Below, one piece after another: positions 1-5,162 of a stretch of 5,162 bases of DNA (the stretch's first letter is position 1; every line of letters starts with the position of its first letter). A model generated the notes under the pieces. The model was not told the origin of the DNA. It saw nothing but the letters and a program-made list of their open reading frames with translations, and ran no database searches. This stretch comes from an uncultured Acetatifactor sp. (lineage in GTDB: Bacteria > Bacillota > Clostridia > Lachnospirales > Lachnospiraceae): contig CAJTSY010000018.1 of the NCBI GenBank assembly GCA_910578995.1, forward strand, positions 14,253 to 19,414, in the 5' to 3' direction. The position numbers and the translations under genes are program-made.

Positions 1-37
1 CCCGGAAGGTTTCCTTAATCGTGTCTATGGTATTCAT
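1..37 (-). CDS. N-terminal fragment of an unidentified gene (runs off the left edge)
   Basis: An ATG at 37 on the minus strand opens a frame reading MNTIDTIKETFR before the window ends. It is preceded by a good ribosome binding site, AGGGAG at 46-51 with 8 bases of spacing, which is the main reason to call it a gene. Twelve residues are too few to assign a family, so no function is proposed. It lies downstream of the malic enzyme in the same direction, but a strong terminator (144-189) separates them, so it is probably transcribed separately. It may belong to the same C4-dicarboxylate pathway, but this rests only on position. Confidence 0.6.
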   Translation of the reverse strand, partial: MNTIDTIKETFR

Positions 38-94
38 AATATTTTCTCCCTGGGGTATTTTGAATACAAACATAGGATCTGTGTTTCGTGAATC

Positions 95-116
95 TCCTGT
101 ATCATAAGTTGCAGGA
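95..116. promoter_or_regulatory. Imperfect dyad with a possible -10 box upstream of the left-edge gene
   Basis: TCCTG (95-99) and CAGGA (112-116) form an inverted repeat with partial symmetry between the arms. On the minus strand the centre contains TATGAT (101-106), a plausible -10 box for the left-edge gene. No good -35 box lies 16-18 bases upstream of it; the 17-spaced hexamer is TATAGT. A weak -35 within a dyad would suit an activator-dependent promoter, but the evidence is thin. Confidence 0.25.
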
Positions 117-143
117 ACAGCTTACTATAATTAAATGCGGCGC

Positions 144-189
144 AAAAAACTGCCTCATTGCACAACGCTTATGCTGTGGATGAGGCAGT
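144..189 (-). terminator. Rho-independent terminator of the malic enzyme gene
   Basis: ACTGCCTCAT (149-158) and ATGAGGCAGT (180-189) are perfect 10-bp inverted repeats. A second short stem, CACA (161-164) with TGTG (175-178), extends the hairpin after a small bulge. On the minus strand the hairpin is followed directly by a run of six T (149-144). It lies about 40 bases after the malic enzyme stop codon and reads in that direction. The plus strand has no T run after the hairpin, so the terminator is one-directional. Confidence 0.9.
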
Positions 190-229
190 CTGCCAATTTA
201 ATTTCCTGCCGCAGCGGCATGGGAAAAAG

Positions 230-1405
230 TTACTTCCTGACAGCGCCGGATCTGACGGCAGCAGCAGCCACGCATTCGGATACATGTTTTGCTACCCTTT
301 CATCAAGGGCGGAAGGAATGATATATTCAGGGCACAGCTTCTCAGGCTCTACCAGTTCGGCTATGGCGTGTGCCGCAGCCAGTTTCATCTCGTCATTGAT
401 GTCCCTTGCGCCTGCGTCCAGGGCACCGCGGAAGATGCCGGGGAAGGCCAGTACATTGTTGATCTGGTTGGGGAAGTCGGAGCGTCCGGTTCCCATCACC
501 TTCACGCCTGCAGCCATGGCATCCTCATACATGATCTCCGGAACGGGATTCGCCATGGCAAACACAATGGGGTCTGCATTCATGGTCTTAATCATTTCCG
601 GCGTCAGCACACCTGCTACGGATACGCCGATGAACACATCTGCGCCAACCAGGGCTTCTGCCAGGCCGCCCCTGCGGTCTTCCAGGTTGGTAATCTCGCA
701 GAGCATTTTCTTATGCCCGGTGATGCCCACAGGCCTGTCTTTATACAGGATGCCCTTGGTATCACAGGCGATGATGTGCTTTACACCCGCGGTCAGCATC
801 ATCTTGATGATGGCGGTTCCCGCGGAGCCGGGGCCATTTAAGACTACGTTGATTTCGTTAATCTTCTTGCCGGTCACCTTCAGGGCATTCAGCAGAGCGG
901 CGGTTACCACAATGGCTGTGCCGTGTTGGTCGTCATGGAATACAGGGATGTCCAGTTCCGCTTCCAGGCGCTGCTCGATGTCAAAGCATTTCGGAGCGGA
1001 GATGTCCTCCAGGTTGATACCGCCGAATACCGGGGCCAGCTGCTTCACGGCCTTGATGATTTCTTCGGGATCCTTGGTGTCCAGGCAGATGGGGAACGCG
1101 TCCACATTGCCGAACTGCTTAAACAGGATGGATTTGCCTTCCATCACGGGGATGGCGGCTTCGGGGCCGATATCACCCAGGCCAAGCACTGCGGTGCCGT
1201 CGGAAACCACGGCTACCAGGTTGCTCTTTGCGGTGTATTTGAAGACATTCTTCTTGTCCTTTGCGATCTCCCGGCAGGGCTCCGCAACGCCAGGGGTGTA
1301 GGCGATGCTTAAGTCGTCGCGGCTCTCCAGCTTTACCTTGCTGCTCACTGCAATCTTCCCCTTGTTCTCCTCATGCATTTTCAGTGCTTCTTCATAATAA
1401 TTCAT
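230..1405 (-). CDS. NAD(P)-dependent malic enzyme (oxaloacetate-decarboxylating), short bacterial type
   Basis: Oxidative decarboxylation of L-malate to pyruvate and CO2 with reduction of NAD(P), in the cytoplasm. The 391 residues match the short bacterial form, without the phosphotransacetylase-like C-terminal domain of MaeB. The N-terminal malic domain shows YTPGVAEPC (catalytic Tyr36), LGLGDIGPEA (74-83), MEGKS (catalytic Lys91), NLEDI (metal ligands Glu133, Asp134) and FHDDQHGTA (156-164). The NAD-binding domain has GPGSAG at 191-196 with Asp215 at the end of the next strand. MANPVPEI (284-291) and FPNQINN (311-317) follow. The start at 1405 is supported by an AGAAGG-type ribosome binding site about 8 bases upstream. 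The gene has its own promoter (1469-1497) and terminator (144-189), so it can be a single transcription unit downstream of aspA. Acidic Asp215 might favour NAD, but cofactor choice cannot be read reliably from sequence. No key residue is missing. Confidence 0.96.
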   Translation of the reverse strand: MNYYEEALKMHEENKGKIAVSSKVKLESRDDLSIAYTPGVAEPCREIAKDKKNVFKYTAKSNLVAVVSDGTAVLGLGDIGPEAAIPVMEGKSILFKQFGNVDAFPICLDTKDPEEIIKAVKQLAPVFGGINLEDISAPKCFDIEQRLEAELDIPVFHDDQHGTAIVVTAALLNALKVTGKKINEINVVLNGPGSAGTAIIKMMLTAGVKHIIACDTKGILYKDRPVGITGHKKMLCEITNLEDRRGGLAEALVGADVFIGVSVAGVLTPEMIKTMNADPIVFAMANPVPEIMYEDAMAAGVKVMGTGRSDFPNQINNVLAFPGIFRGALDAGARDINDEMKLAAAHAIAELVEPEKLCPEYIIPSALDERVAKHVSECVAAAAVRSGAVRK

Positions 1406-1468
1406 ATCGGATACCTTCTTTCTGTGTTGGTATGTAACAGCTCAACAATGACATTTGCCTGTATATCG

Positions 1469-1497
1469 ATTGTATAATGAATTCGTTATTGTGTCAA
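1469..1497 (-). promoter_or_regulatory. Sigma-A-type promoter of the malic enzyme gene
   Basis: Read on the minus strand, a perfect -35 TTGACA (1497-1492) is followed after exactly 17 bases by -10 TACAAT (1474-1469), one base off consensus. Transcription would start near 1462, leaving a leader of about 57 bases before the ATG at 1405. This is the strongest promoter by consensus in the window and makes the malic enzyme gene independent of aspA readthrough. Confidence 0.85.
1474..1489. promoter_or_regulatory. 16-bp dyad in the spacer of the malic enzyme promoter (candidate operator)
   Basis: The sequence ATAATGAATTCGTTAT is symmetric at 14 of 16 positions around a central GAATTC (1479-1484). 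It fills almost the whole spacer between -35 and -10, so a protein bound here would occlude RNA polymerase. The outer arms have the form ATAA-N8-TTAT, close to the ATAA-N7-TTAT boxes known for the LysR-family regulator CcpC of Bacillus. A LysR-type regulator is encoded nearby (3333-4265). That it binds here is inference. Confidence 0.4.
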
Positions 1498-1612
1498 AGC
1501 TTTTTTCTCCCGTGCGGATTCATTTTCCCGCAGTCAGTGGAAGTTGTCCGCGCGCTTCAGCGTGTCAATGGACTCTTTTTTGCAACCAGACGGAATGTGG
1601 AACGCTTTCTGC

Positions 1613-3052
1613 CTACTTCAGCGCATCCATGGGATCTTTGCCCGGGATGCCGGGCTCTGTCATATGGTAAGGGTCTAATATGTTGTTCAGGTGTTCCTCG
1701 TCCATGATGCCTTTCTCCAGAATCAGCTTCCGCACGGGCTGGTTGGTCCGCAGGGCTTCCTTGGCAATCTCGGCGGCTTTTTCGTAGCCTACATAGGGGC
1801 AGATGGCTGTGATGATGCCCACGCTGTTCTCCACCAGCCAGCGGCAGTGCTCCGCATTGGCGGTGATGCCCACGATGCAGTTGTCCACCAGGGTCTTCAC
1901 CGCGAAGGCCAAAGTCTCGATGGACTGGAACAGTTTGTAGAAAATGATGGGCTCGAAAGCGTTCAGCTCCAACTGTCCGGCTTCCGCGGCCATGGTGATG
2001 GTCACGTCGTTGCCAATGATATTAAAGCACACCTGGTTTACCACTTCCGGGATAACCGGGTTTACCTTACCGGGCATGATGGAAGAACCGTTCTGCTTTG
2101 CGGGCAGGTTGATCTCGCCGAAGCCTGTCTTGGGGCCGGAGGACATCAGGCGCAGGTCGTTGGACATCTTGGAAAGGTTCACCGCGCAGTTTTTCGTGAT
2201 GCCGGATACCACGGCGTAGCTGTCCAGGTTCTGGGTGGCATCGATCATGTCGTAGGACTGCACCAGATCCTGGCCAGTGAGTTTCGCCATGTTTTTTACC
2301 ACGCGGCGGAAATACTGCACATCGGCGTTCAGGCCTGTCCCGATGGCTGTGCCGCCCAGGTTCAGGCTCTTGATTTCCTCCTTGGCAGTGTCAAAGCGCT
2401 TGATGTCGCGGCTGATGGCGGAAGCATAGGCGTGGAATTCCTGGCCCAGGCGGATGGGAACGGCATCCTGCAGCTGTGTCCTGCCCATTTTGATGACGGA
2501 ATCAAATTCCTCGGACTTCTGCAGCAGAGCTTCCTCCAGGCGCTTCAGCTGCTCCTGGGCATCGTCGATGAGCTTCAATGCCGCCATTTTGCCGCAGGAG
2601 GGGAATACATCGTTGGTGGACTGGCCGAAATTCACATGGTCGTTGGGGTTTACAATGGTGTAATCGCCCTTTTTGCCGCCCAGAATTTCGATGGCCCGGT
2701 TGGCGATTACCTCATTGGCGTTCATGTTCAGGGATGTGCCGGCTCCGCCCTGGATGGGGTCTACGATAAACTGGCTGTGCAGTTTGCCGGAGATGATCTC
2801 GTCGCAGGCTTTCACGATGGCATCGGCGCGCTTTTTATCCAGTTCGCCTACCTCAAAGTTTGTGATGGCGGCCGCTTTCTTGATCTGGGCTACGCTGTTA
2901 ATCATTTCCTTGTGCATTTTGAGCCCTGTAATATAAAAATTTTCATAGGCGCGAAGTGTCTGCACGCCGTAGTAGGCATCTTCAGGGACTTGCTTTTCAC
3001 CGATGGAGTCATGCTCTGTCCGGTACTTTTTCGGTTCTTCGTTCACTTTCAT
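1613..3052 (-). CDS. aspA: Aspartate ammonia-lyase (aspartase)
   Basis: Reversible deamination of L-aspartate to fumarate and ammonia; cytoplasmic homotetramer of the aspartase/fumarase superfamily. The 479 residues equal the usual AspA length (about 470-480). Visible hallmarks in order: AYYGVQTLRAYENF near residues 26-39, GGAGTSLNMNANEV (102-115), NPNDHVNFGQSTND (135-148), GRTQLQDAVP (190-199), and the superfamily signature GSSIMPGKVNP (322-332) in the mobile loop, whose first serine (Ser323) corresponds to the catalytic base. AYYGV with ENF, and TQLQDAVP rather than the TH form, favour aspartase over class II fumarase, whose N-terminus usually reads close to KYWGAQTERS. The start at 3052 has GGAG 7 bases upstream. 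It is divergent from the LysR-type gene and upstream of malic enzyme in the same direction, with 207 bases between them and no convincing terminator in that gap. Confidence 0.95.
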   Translation of the reverse strand: MKVNEEPKKYRTEHDSIGEKQVPEDAYYGVQTLRAYENFYITGLKMHKEMINSVAQIKKAAAITNFEVGELDKKRADAIVKACDEIISGKLHSQFIVDPIQGGAGTSLNMNANEVIANRAIEILGGKKGDYTIVNPNDHVNFGQSTNDVFPSCGKMAALKLIDDAQEQLKRLEEALLQKSEEFDSVIKMGRTQLQDAVPIRLGQEFHAYASAISRDIKRFDTAKEEIKSLNLGGTAIGTGLNADVQYFRRVVKNMAKLTGQDLVQSYDMIDATQNLDSYAVVSGITKNCAVNLSKMSNDLRLMSSGPKTGFGEINLPAKQNGSSIMPGKVNPVIPEVVNQVCFNIIGNDVTITMAAEAGQLELNAFEPIIFYKLFQSIETLAFAVKTLVDNCIVGITANAEHCRWLVENSVGIITAICPYVGYEKAAEIAKEALRTNQPVRKLILEKGIMDEEHLNNILDPYHMTEPGIPGKDPMDALK

Positions 3053-3180
3053 GTCTTTTCTCCGTTTCTGTGGAATCTGGCAGTCCTGTCCGCTTTCCCC
3101 TGGGCGGGTCGTTACAGCGCATTGCGGCCGTTTTGCCCGTCCCCTGGTGCGGCGTGCGCAGGGACTGTGTTTCTATGGGT
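3053..3180 (-). promoter_or_regulatory. Long GC-rich 5' leader of aspA with a stem-loop
   Basis: If aspA starts from the promoter at 3188-3216, its transcript has a leader of roughly 130 bases, much more GC-rich than the promoter region. Near its 5' end (3138-3164) GTCCCTG pairs with CAGGGGAC, a 7-bp stem with one bulged G and a loop of about 12 bases. The ribosome binding site GGAG lies at the far 3' end. No T run follows the stem, so it is not a standard attenuator, and I recognise no known riboswitch. Its function is unknown. Confidence 0.3.
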
Positions 3181-3208
3181 TGACTTTACTATATATCGGG
3201 ATTACAAT
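3180..3208 (+). promoter_or_regulatory. Promoter of the LysR-type regulator gene
   Basis: TTGACT (3180-3185) and TACAAT (3203-3208) are separated by 17 bases, each one base from the sigma-A consensus. Transcription would start near 3215, giving a leader of about 118 bases before the ATG at 3333. The -10 box touches the left arm of the palindrome at 3207-3220. The promoter shares 21 of its 29 bases with the oppositely directed aspA promoter. Confidence 0.75.
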
Positions 3209-3216
3209 ATTTGCAA
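3188..3216 (-). promoter_or_regulatory. Promoter of aspA
   Basis: On the minus strand, -35 TTGCAA (3216-3211) and -10 TATAGT (3193-3188) are separated by exactly 17 bases. Four of six bases match at -35 and five of six at -10. Transcription would start near 3181. The -35 box is the centre of a perfect 14-bp palindrome (3207-3220), and the promoter overlaps the opposing lysR promoter almost completely. Confidence 0.65.
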
Positions 3217-3220
3217 ATAT
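3207..3220. promoter_or_regulatory. Perfect 14-bp palindrome between aspA and lysR (candidate operator)
   Basis: ATATTTGCAAATAT is a perfect palindrome. Its centre TTGCAA is the -35 box of the aspA promoter, and its left end overlaps the -10 box of the lysR promoter. A protein bound here would affect both promoters, as expected of an autoregulating LysR-type protein. It lacks the odd-spaced T-N11-A form often quoted for this family, so the binding partner is uncertain. Confidence 0.5.
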
Positions 3221-3221
3221 A

Positions 3222-3242
3222 TATAAGAATATAATTCATATA
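3222..3242. promoter_or_regulatory. 21-bp interrupted dyad upstream of aspA (candidate activator or repressor site)
   Basis: Half-sites GAAT (3227-3230) and ATTC (3234-3237) flank ATA. They are themselves flanked, one unpaired base out, by TATA (3222-3225) and TATA (3239-3242), giving eight symmetric base pairs. For aspA this lies just upstream of the -35 box, about -41 to -61, where LysR-type activators commonly bind. For lysR it lies just downstream of the start, where binding would repress. AT-rich sequence makes chance symmetry more likely. Confidence 0.4.
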
Positions 3243-3253
3243 GACTGGAGACT

Positions 3254-3319
3254 ATGCGATATCCACAGGAAGAAATGCGCATGGGGCAGCAGGGATATGG
3301 AGTCTGCGGACAGGTATGA
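3254..3319 (+). CDS. Possible 21-residue leader peptide upstream of the LysR-type gene
   Basis: A short frame inside the lysR leader starts ATG at 3254 and stops TGA at 3317-3319, directly against the AAGGAGG ribosome binding site of lysR (3319-3325). The peptide begins MRYPQEEMRMGQ and contains one cysteine. GGAG (3247-3250) lies only 3 bases before the first ATG, which is too close, but internal ATGs at 3275 and 3281 follow an AGGA site. The stop touching the next ribosome binding site would suit translational coupling. The frame is short enough to be chance. Confidence 0.2.
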   Translation: MRYPQEEMRMGQQGYGVCGQV

Positions 3320-3332
3320 AGGAGGAAAAAGC

Positions 3333-4265
3333 ATGTTTCAGGGAATGGATTATGTATATGAAGTGTATAAGGAAATGAGCTTCTCGAAGGCGGCCAGGAA
3401 TCTGTTCATCAGCCAGCCCTCCTTAAGCGCCGCCGTGAAGAAGGTGGAAGCTCAGATCGGATTCCCCATCTTTGACCGGAGCTCCAACCCTATCCGGCTG
3501 ACGGAACTGGGAAGGGAATACATCCGCTGTGTGGAGCATGTCAGGGAGGCGGAGCAGGGCTTTCAGAATTACGTGAAGGACATGCAGGAGTTGAAGAGCG
3601 GACGCATCGCCATCGGGGGGACGAACCTGTTTGCCTCCTATGTGCTGCCGCCGCTGCTGTCCCGTTTCACGGAACGATTTCCCATGATCCATGTGGATTT
3701 GGTGGAGGCCTCCACTGCTGAGCTGGGGGACAAGCTGTTTTCCGGGGCATTGGATTTGATGATCGACAACCAGGTCATGGATCCGGCCGTTTATGAGAAA
3801 ACTTTTTTCTGCGAGGAGCATCTGCTGCTTGTGGTGCCTGCAGACTTTTCGTCCAATGAAGATGTCAGGGAATGTGCCCTGTCCATTTCGGAGGTGAAGG
3901 CGGGGCGGCATCTGGCCCAGGATGTTCCCTCTGTGCCCCTGGAGGTTTTCCGGGGAGATCCATTCCTGCTGTTAAAGGGAGGGAACGACACCAGGAACCG
4001 GGCGGAAAAGATATGCAGGGACACCGGACGGTTCTTCCCGAAGGTCAGATTGGAGCTGGAGCAGCAGATCACGGCCTACAACCTGTCCCGGTATGGCATG
4101 GGGATCTCTTTTAACGGGGATGTCCTGCTCTGCCATATGCCGGATGATGACAAGGTTGTCTGCTACAAACTGGATTATCCGGGGGCTGTACGGAATGTGA
4201 ATTTTTTTTATAAAAGGAACCGCTACCTGACCAGGGTGGTGGGCGAATTCCTGAAATTAATATAG
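3333..4265 (+). CDS. LysR-type transcriptional regulator
   Basis: A DNA-binding regulator of 310 residues, the usual length for the LysR family. The N-terminal winged helix-turn-helix covers about residues 5-62, with the typical run MSFSKAARNLFISQPSLSAA (15-34) followed by VKKVEAQIGFPIFDR and LTELG. A linker helix follows (about 63-89, with VREAEQGF and VKDMQELKSG). The effector-binding domain begins at RIAIGG (91-96) and reaches the C-terminus. The start at 3333 is fixed by AAGGAGG at 3319-3325, 7 bases upstream; an in-frame ATG at 3296 lacks such a site. It is divergent from aspA with overlapping promoters, so the likely targets are aspA and itself, possibly also malic enzyme. The inducer cannot be read from sequence; aspartate, fumarate or malate would be sensible candidates. 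No clear terminator follows. Confidence 0.93.
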   Translation: MFQGMDYVYEVYKEMSFSKAARNLFISQPSLSAAVKKVEAQIGFPIFDRSSNPIRLTELGREYIRCVEHVREAEQGFQNYVKDMQELKSGRIAIGGTNLFASYVLPPLLSRFTERFPMIHVDLVEASTAELGDKLFSGALDLMIDNQVMDPAVYEKTFFCEEHLLLVVPADFSSNEDVRECALSISEVKAGRHLAQDVPSVPLEVFRGDPFLLLKGGNDTRNRAEKICRDTGRFFPKVRLELEQQITAYNLSRYGMGISFNGDVLLCHMPDDDKVVCYKLDYPGAVRNVNFFYKRNRYLTRVVGEFLKLI

Positions 4266-4677
4266 GGCGCCTCGCGGCAGAACTGTTGGCTGAAATCAGG
4301 TATTGTCAGACTTTCCCTTCAGGCGGTCAAGTTCGGCGACGGGAAAAATTGAAAAAGAGAAAAGACCACAATATATAGAAACGAATCGGGTTATTGACAG
4401 AGAAGATATACCATATTTTGTATGTGCATGTTGACAAATGGCAGTTGTCGGTATACGTTTTCTCTTACTGTTATCGTACCTTCTTTCCATGACGAAAGTA
4501 GTTTTCACAAATCTACCACAAATTGTGACGCACAGTTGGCGGAAAGCAATATAAAACATGTTCAGGCTATTGCGGATAAAACTTCGGAAACCAAAGCTGT
4601 ACGAGTCTTGTTTGTTATAACATATTCAGGTATAATAATAAAAACATTTTCGGATAGCCGGGGGAATAATATTGGAT
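4266..4677. other. 412-bp AT-rich intergenic region
   Basis: I see no convincing gene here. It is visibly more AT-rich than its neighbours. Two TTGACA hexamers (4394-4399 and 4431-4436) have no good -10 at the right distance; the second forms a short dyad, GACAA (4433-4437) with TTGTC (4445-4449). CACAAATTGTG (4517-4527) is an 11-bp palindrome. The right end carries a likely promoter (4608-4636). Open frames exist on both strands (minus 4559-4296, plus 4422-4757), but neither has a clear ribosome binding site or a domain I recognise. Parts read like protein, for example AELDRLKGKSDN on the minus strand near 4300-4340, so decayed coding sequence is possible. Confidence 0.4.
4608..4636 (+). promoter_or_regulatory. 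Probable promoter of the right-edge HTH regulator gene
   Basis: A perfect -10 TATAAT (4631-4636) stands 17 bases after TTGTTT (4608-4613), a weak -35 matching three of six consensus bases. Transcription would start near 4643, about 35 bases before the ATG at 4678. Spacing and position are right, but the weak -35 leaves doubt. Confidence 0.5.
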
Positions 4678-5162
4678 ATGAACGAAAGAATGCAGTTTGC
4701 ATGCTATATAGGCGGGCTTCGGGAAAAACTGGGGATCACGATGAAGCAGCTCTGTGAGGGGCTGTTAAGCGACAGGGCAGCAATGATGATAGAACAGGGA
4801 AAGTGGGACACGGCGAGGCCCATGCGGGAGGCGTTATTAGAGCGGTTGGGCGTGGGGGCTGAGGACTATGAGTGTTACCTGGGCTGTGAGGAATATGCCC
4901 ACTGGAAAGCGCAGCAGCAGATTCTTCATTTTATTGCTTATGAAGAAATGGAACGGGCGGAAGATCTGTTGGAAAAATATTGGGATACATATTGTGGGGG
5001 AGATTCTGAAGAGGGGGATTCCGGTAAAAACAAAAGAAAATTGGAGCAGCAGTTTTACTTCGCTATGTTGGCGCAGATACGACGATATAATGGAGTAAAG
5101 GCACTCCATGGAGTAAAGGCACTCCATGGAGTAAAGAAACTCTATGGAATAAAGGCACTCCA
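4678..5162 (+). CDS. XRE-type helix-turn-helix regulator with helical C-terminal region (partial, runs off the right edge)
   Basis: The frame has no stop before the window ends (161 full codons), so the C-terminus is missing. Residues 11-66 resemble an XRE-family helix-turn-helix: LREKLGI, MKQLCEGL, MMIEQGKW, then ERLGVGAEDY. The next part (about 73-103 and 121-137) is amphipathic helix with EEMERAEDLLEKYW and QFYFAMLAQIRR, resembling the helical-repeat arm of peptide-sensing (RNPP-like) regulators found in many copies in Lachnospiraceae; that resemblance is from memory. A charged, glycine-rich linker sits between (107-120). From Gly139 on, the frame consists of 18-bp repeats encoding GVKALH-like units. 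The ATG at 4678 is 13 bases from the only G-rich site (4660-4664); an in-frame TTG at 4672 is 7 bases from it and could be the true start, adding two residues. The target is unknown. Confidence 0.75.
   Translation, partial: MNERMQFACYIGGLREKLGITMKQLCEGLLSDRAAMMIEQGKWDTARPMREALLERLGVGAEDYECYLGCEEYAHWKAQQQILHFIAYEEMERAEDLLEKYWDTYCGGDSEEGDSGKNKRKLEQQFYFAMLAQIRRYNGVKALHGVKALHGVKKLYGIKAL
5091..5162 (+). repeat. Tandem array of four 18-bp units, each with an inverted repeat, in frame with the HTH regulator
   Basis: Units at 5091-5108, 5109-5126, 5127-5144 and 5145-5162 follow each other without gaps. Units 1 and 2 are identical, TGGAGTAAAGGCACTCCA. Unit 3 differs at three positions and unit 4 at one. 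In the intact unit TGGAGT and ACTCCA form a perfect 6-bp inverted repeat around AAAGGC, so each could fold as a small hairpin. Eighteen bases equal six codons, so the host frame stays open and reads GVKALH, GVKALH, GVKKLY, GIKALH. The array reaches the last base of the window and may continue. Confidence 0.93.

Noticed and set aside
135..1301. Long plus-strand open frame opposite the malic enzyme gene, and shorter ones beside it
   Set aside because: It is the antisense shadow of a clearly conserved enzyme, has no ribosome binding site and no recognisable domain.
1513..1532. Inverted repeat TGCGG/CCGCA downstream of aspA as a terminator
   Set aside because: The stem is only 5-6 bp and is not followed by a T run on the minus strand (an A-rich run follows instead).
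1598..1611. Catabolite-repression (cre)-like sequence AGAAAGCGTT just after aspA
   Set aside because: The left part resembles a cre half-site, but the right part does not match (the CA end is absent), and it lies far upstream of the malic enzyme promoter.
1691..3226. 511-codon plus-strand open frame opposite aspA
   Set aside because: It is antisense to aspartase across its whole length and gives a histidine/glycine-rich translation with no family features; a GC-skew shadow frame.
4422..4757. 111-codon plus-strand frame between lysR and the right-edge regulator
   Set aside because: It overlaps the regulator gene in another frame, spans its likely promoter, and has no ribosome binding site or recognisable domain.
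4837..5127. Minus-strand open frame starting MECLYSMECLYS in the repeat array
   Set aside because: It is antisense to the HTH regulator; its start depends on the repeats and it has no supporting ribosome binding site.
5091..5162. CRISPR array
   Set aside because: The 18-bp units abut directly with no spacers and are too short for CRISPR repeats; this is a simple tandem repeat.

Overview
The window looks like part of the chromosome of an anaerobic, moderately GC-rich Firmicute, most likely a Lachnospiraceae-type Clostridia. The basis is the protein style (a short malic enzyme, an aspartase beginning like clostridial AspA, a HTH plus helical-repeat regulator at the right edge), purine-rich Shine-Dalgarno sites (AAGGAGG, GGAG) and sigma-A-like promoters with 17-bp spacers. 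This assignment is a judgement from sequence character, not a search.

Layout, left to right: (1) the first 12 codons of an unidentified minus-strand gene (37 to 1); (2) a rho-independent terminator (144-189) that closes the next gene; (3) a minus-strand malic enzyme (1405-230) with its own near-consensus promoter (1469-1497); (4) minus-strand aspA, aspartate ammonia-lyase (3052-1613); (5) a compact AT-rich divergent promoter region (about 3180-3242) with two almost completely overlapping promoters and two dyads; (6) a plus-strand LysR-type regulator (3333-4265); (7) a relatively AT-rich 412-bp gap (4266-4677); (8) a plus-strand XRE-type HTH regulator (4678 to beyond the right edge), whose reading frame runs into an in-frame array of four 18-bp units, each carrying an inverted repeat.

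Functionally, genes 3, 4 and 6 make sense together. AspA turns aspartate into fumarate and ammonia. Malic enzyme turns malate into pyruvate, CO2 and a reduced nicotinamide cofactor. A fumarase encoded elsewhere would join them into an aspartate-to-pyruvate route. The LysR gene is divergent from aspA and shares its promoter region, the classic arrangement for a regulator controlling its neighbour and itself. The malic enzyme promoter has its own dyad between -35 and -10, so the two enzymes could be co-regulated, but this is inference.

No clearly new multi-gene system is visible. The most unusual structure is the tandem repeat array at the right edge. It is in phase with the regulator gene (18 bp = 6 codons, about GVKALH per unit) and is cut by the window end.
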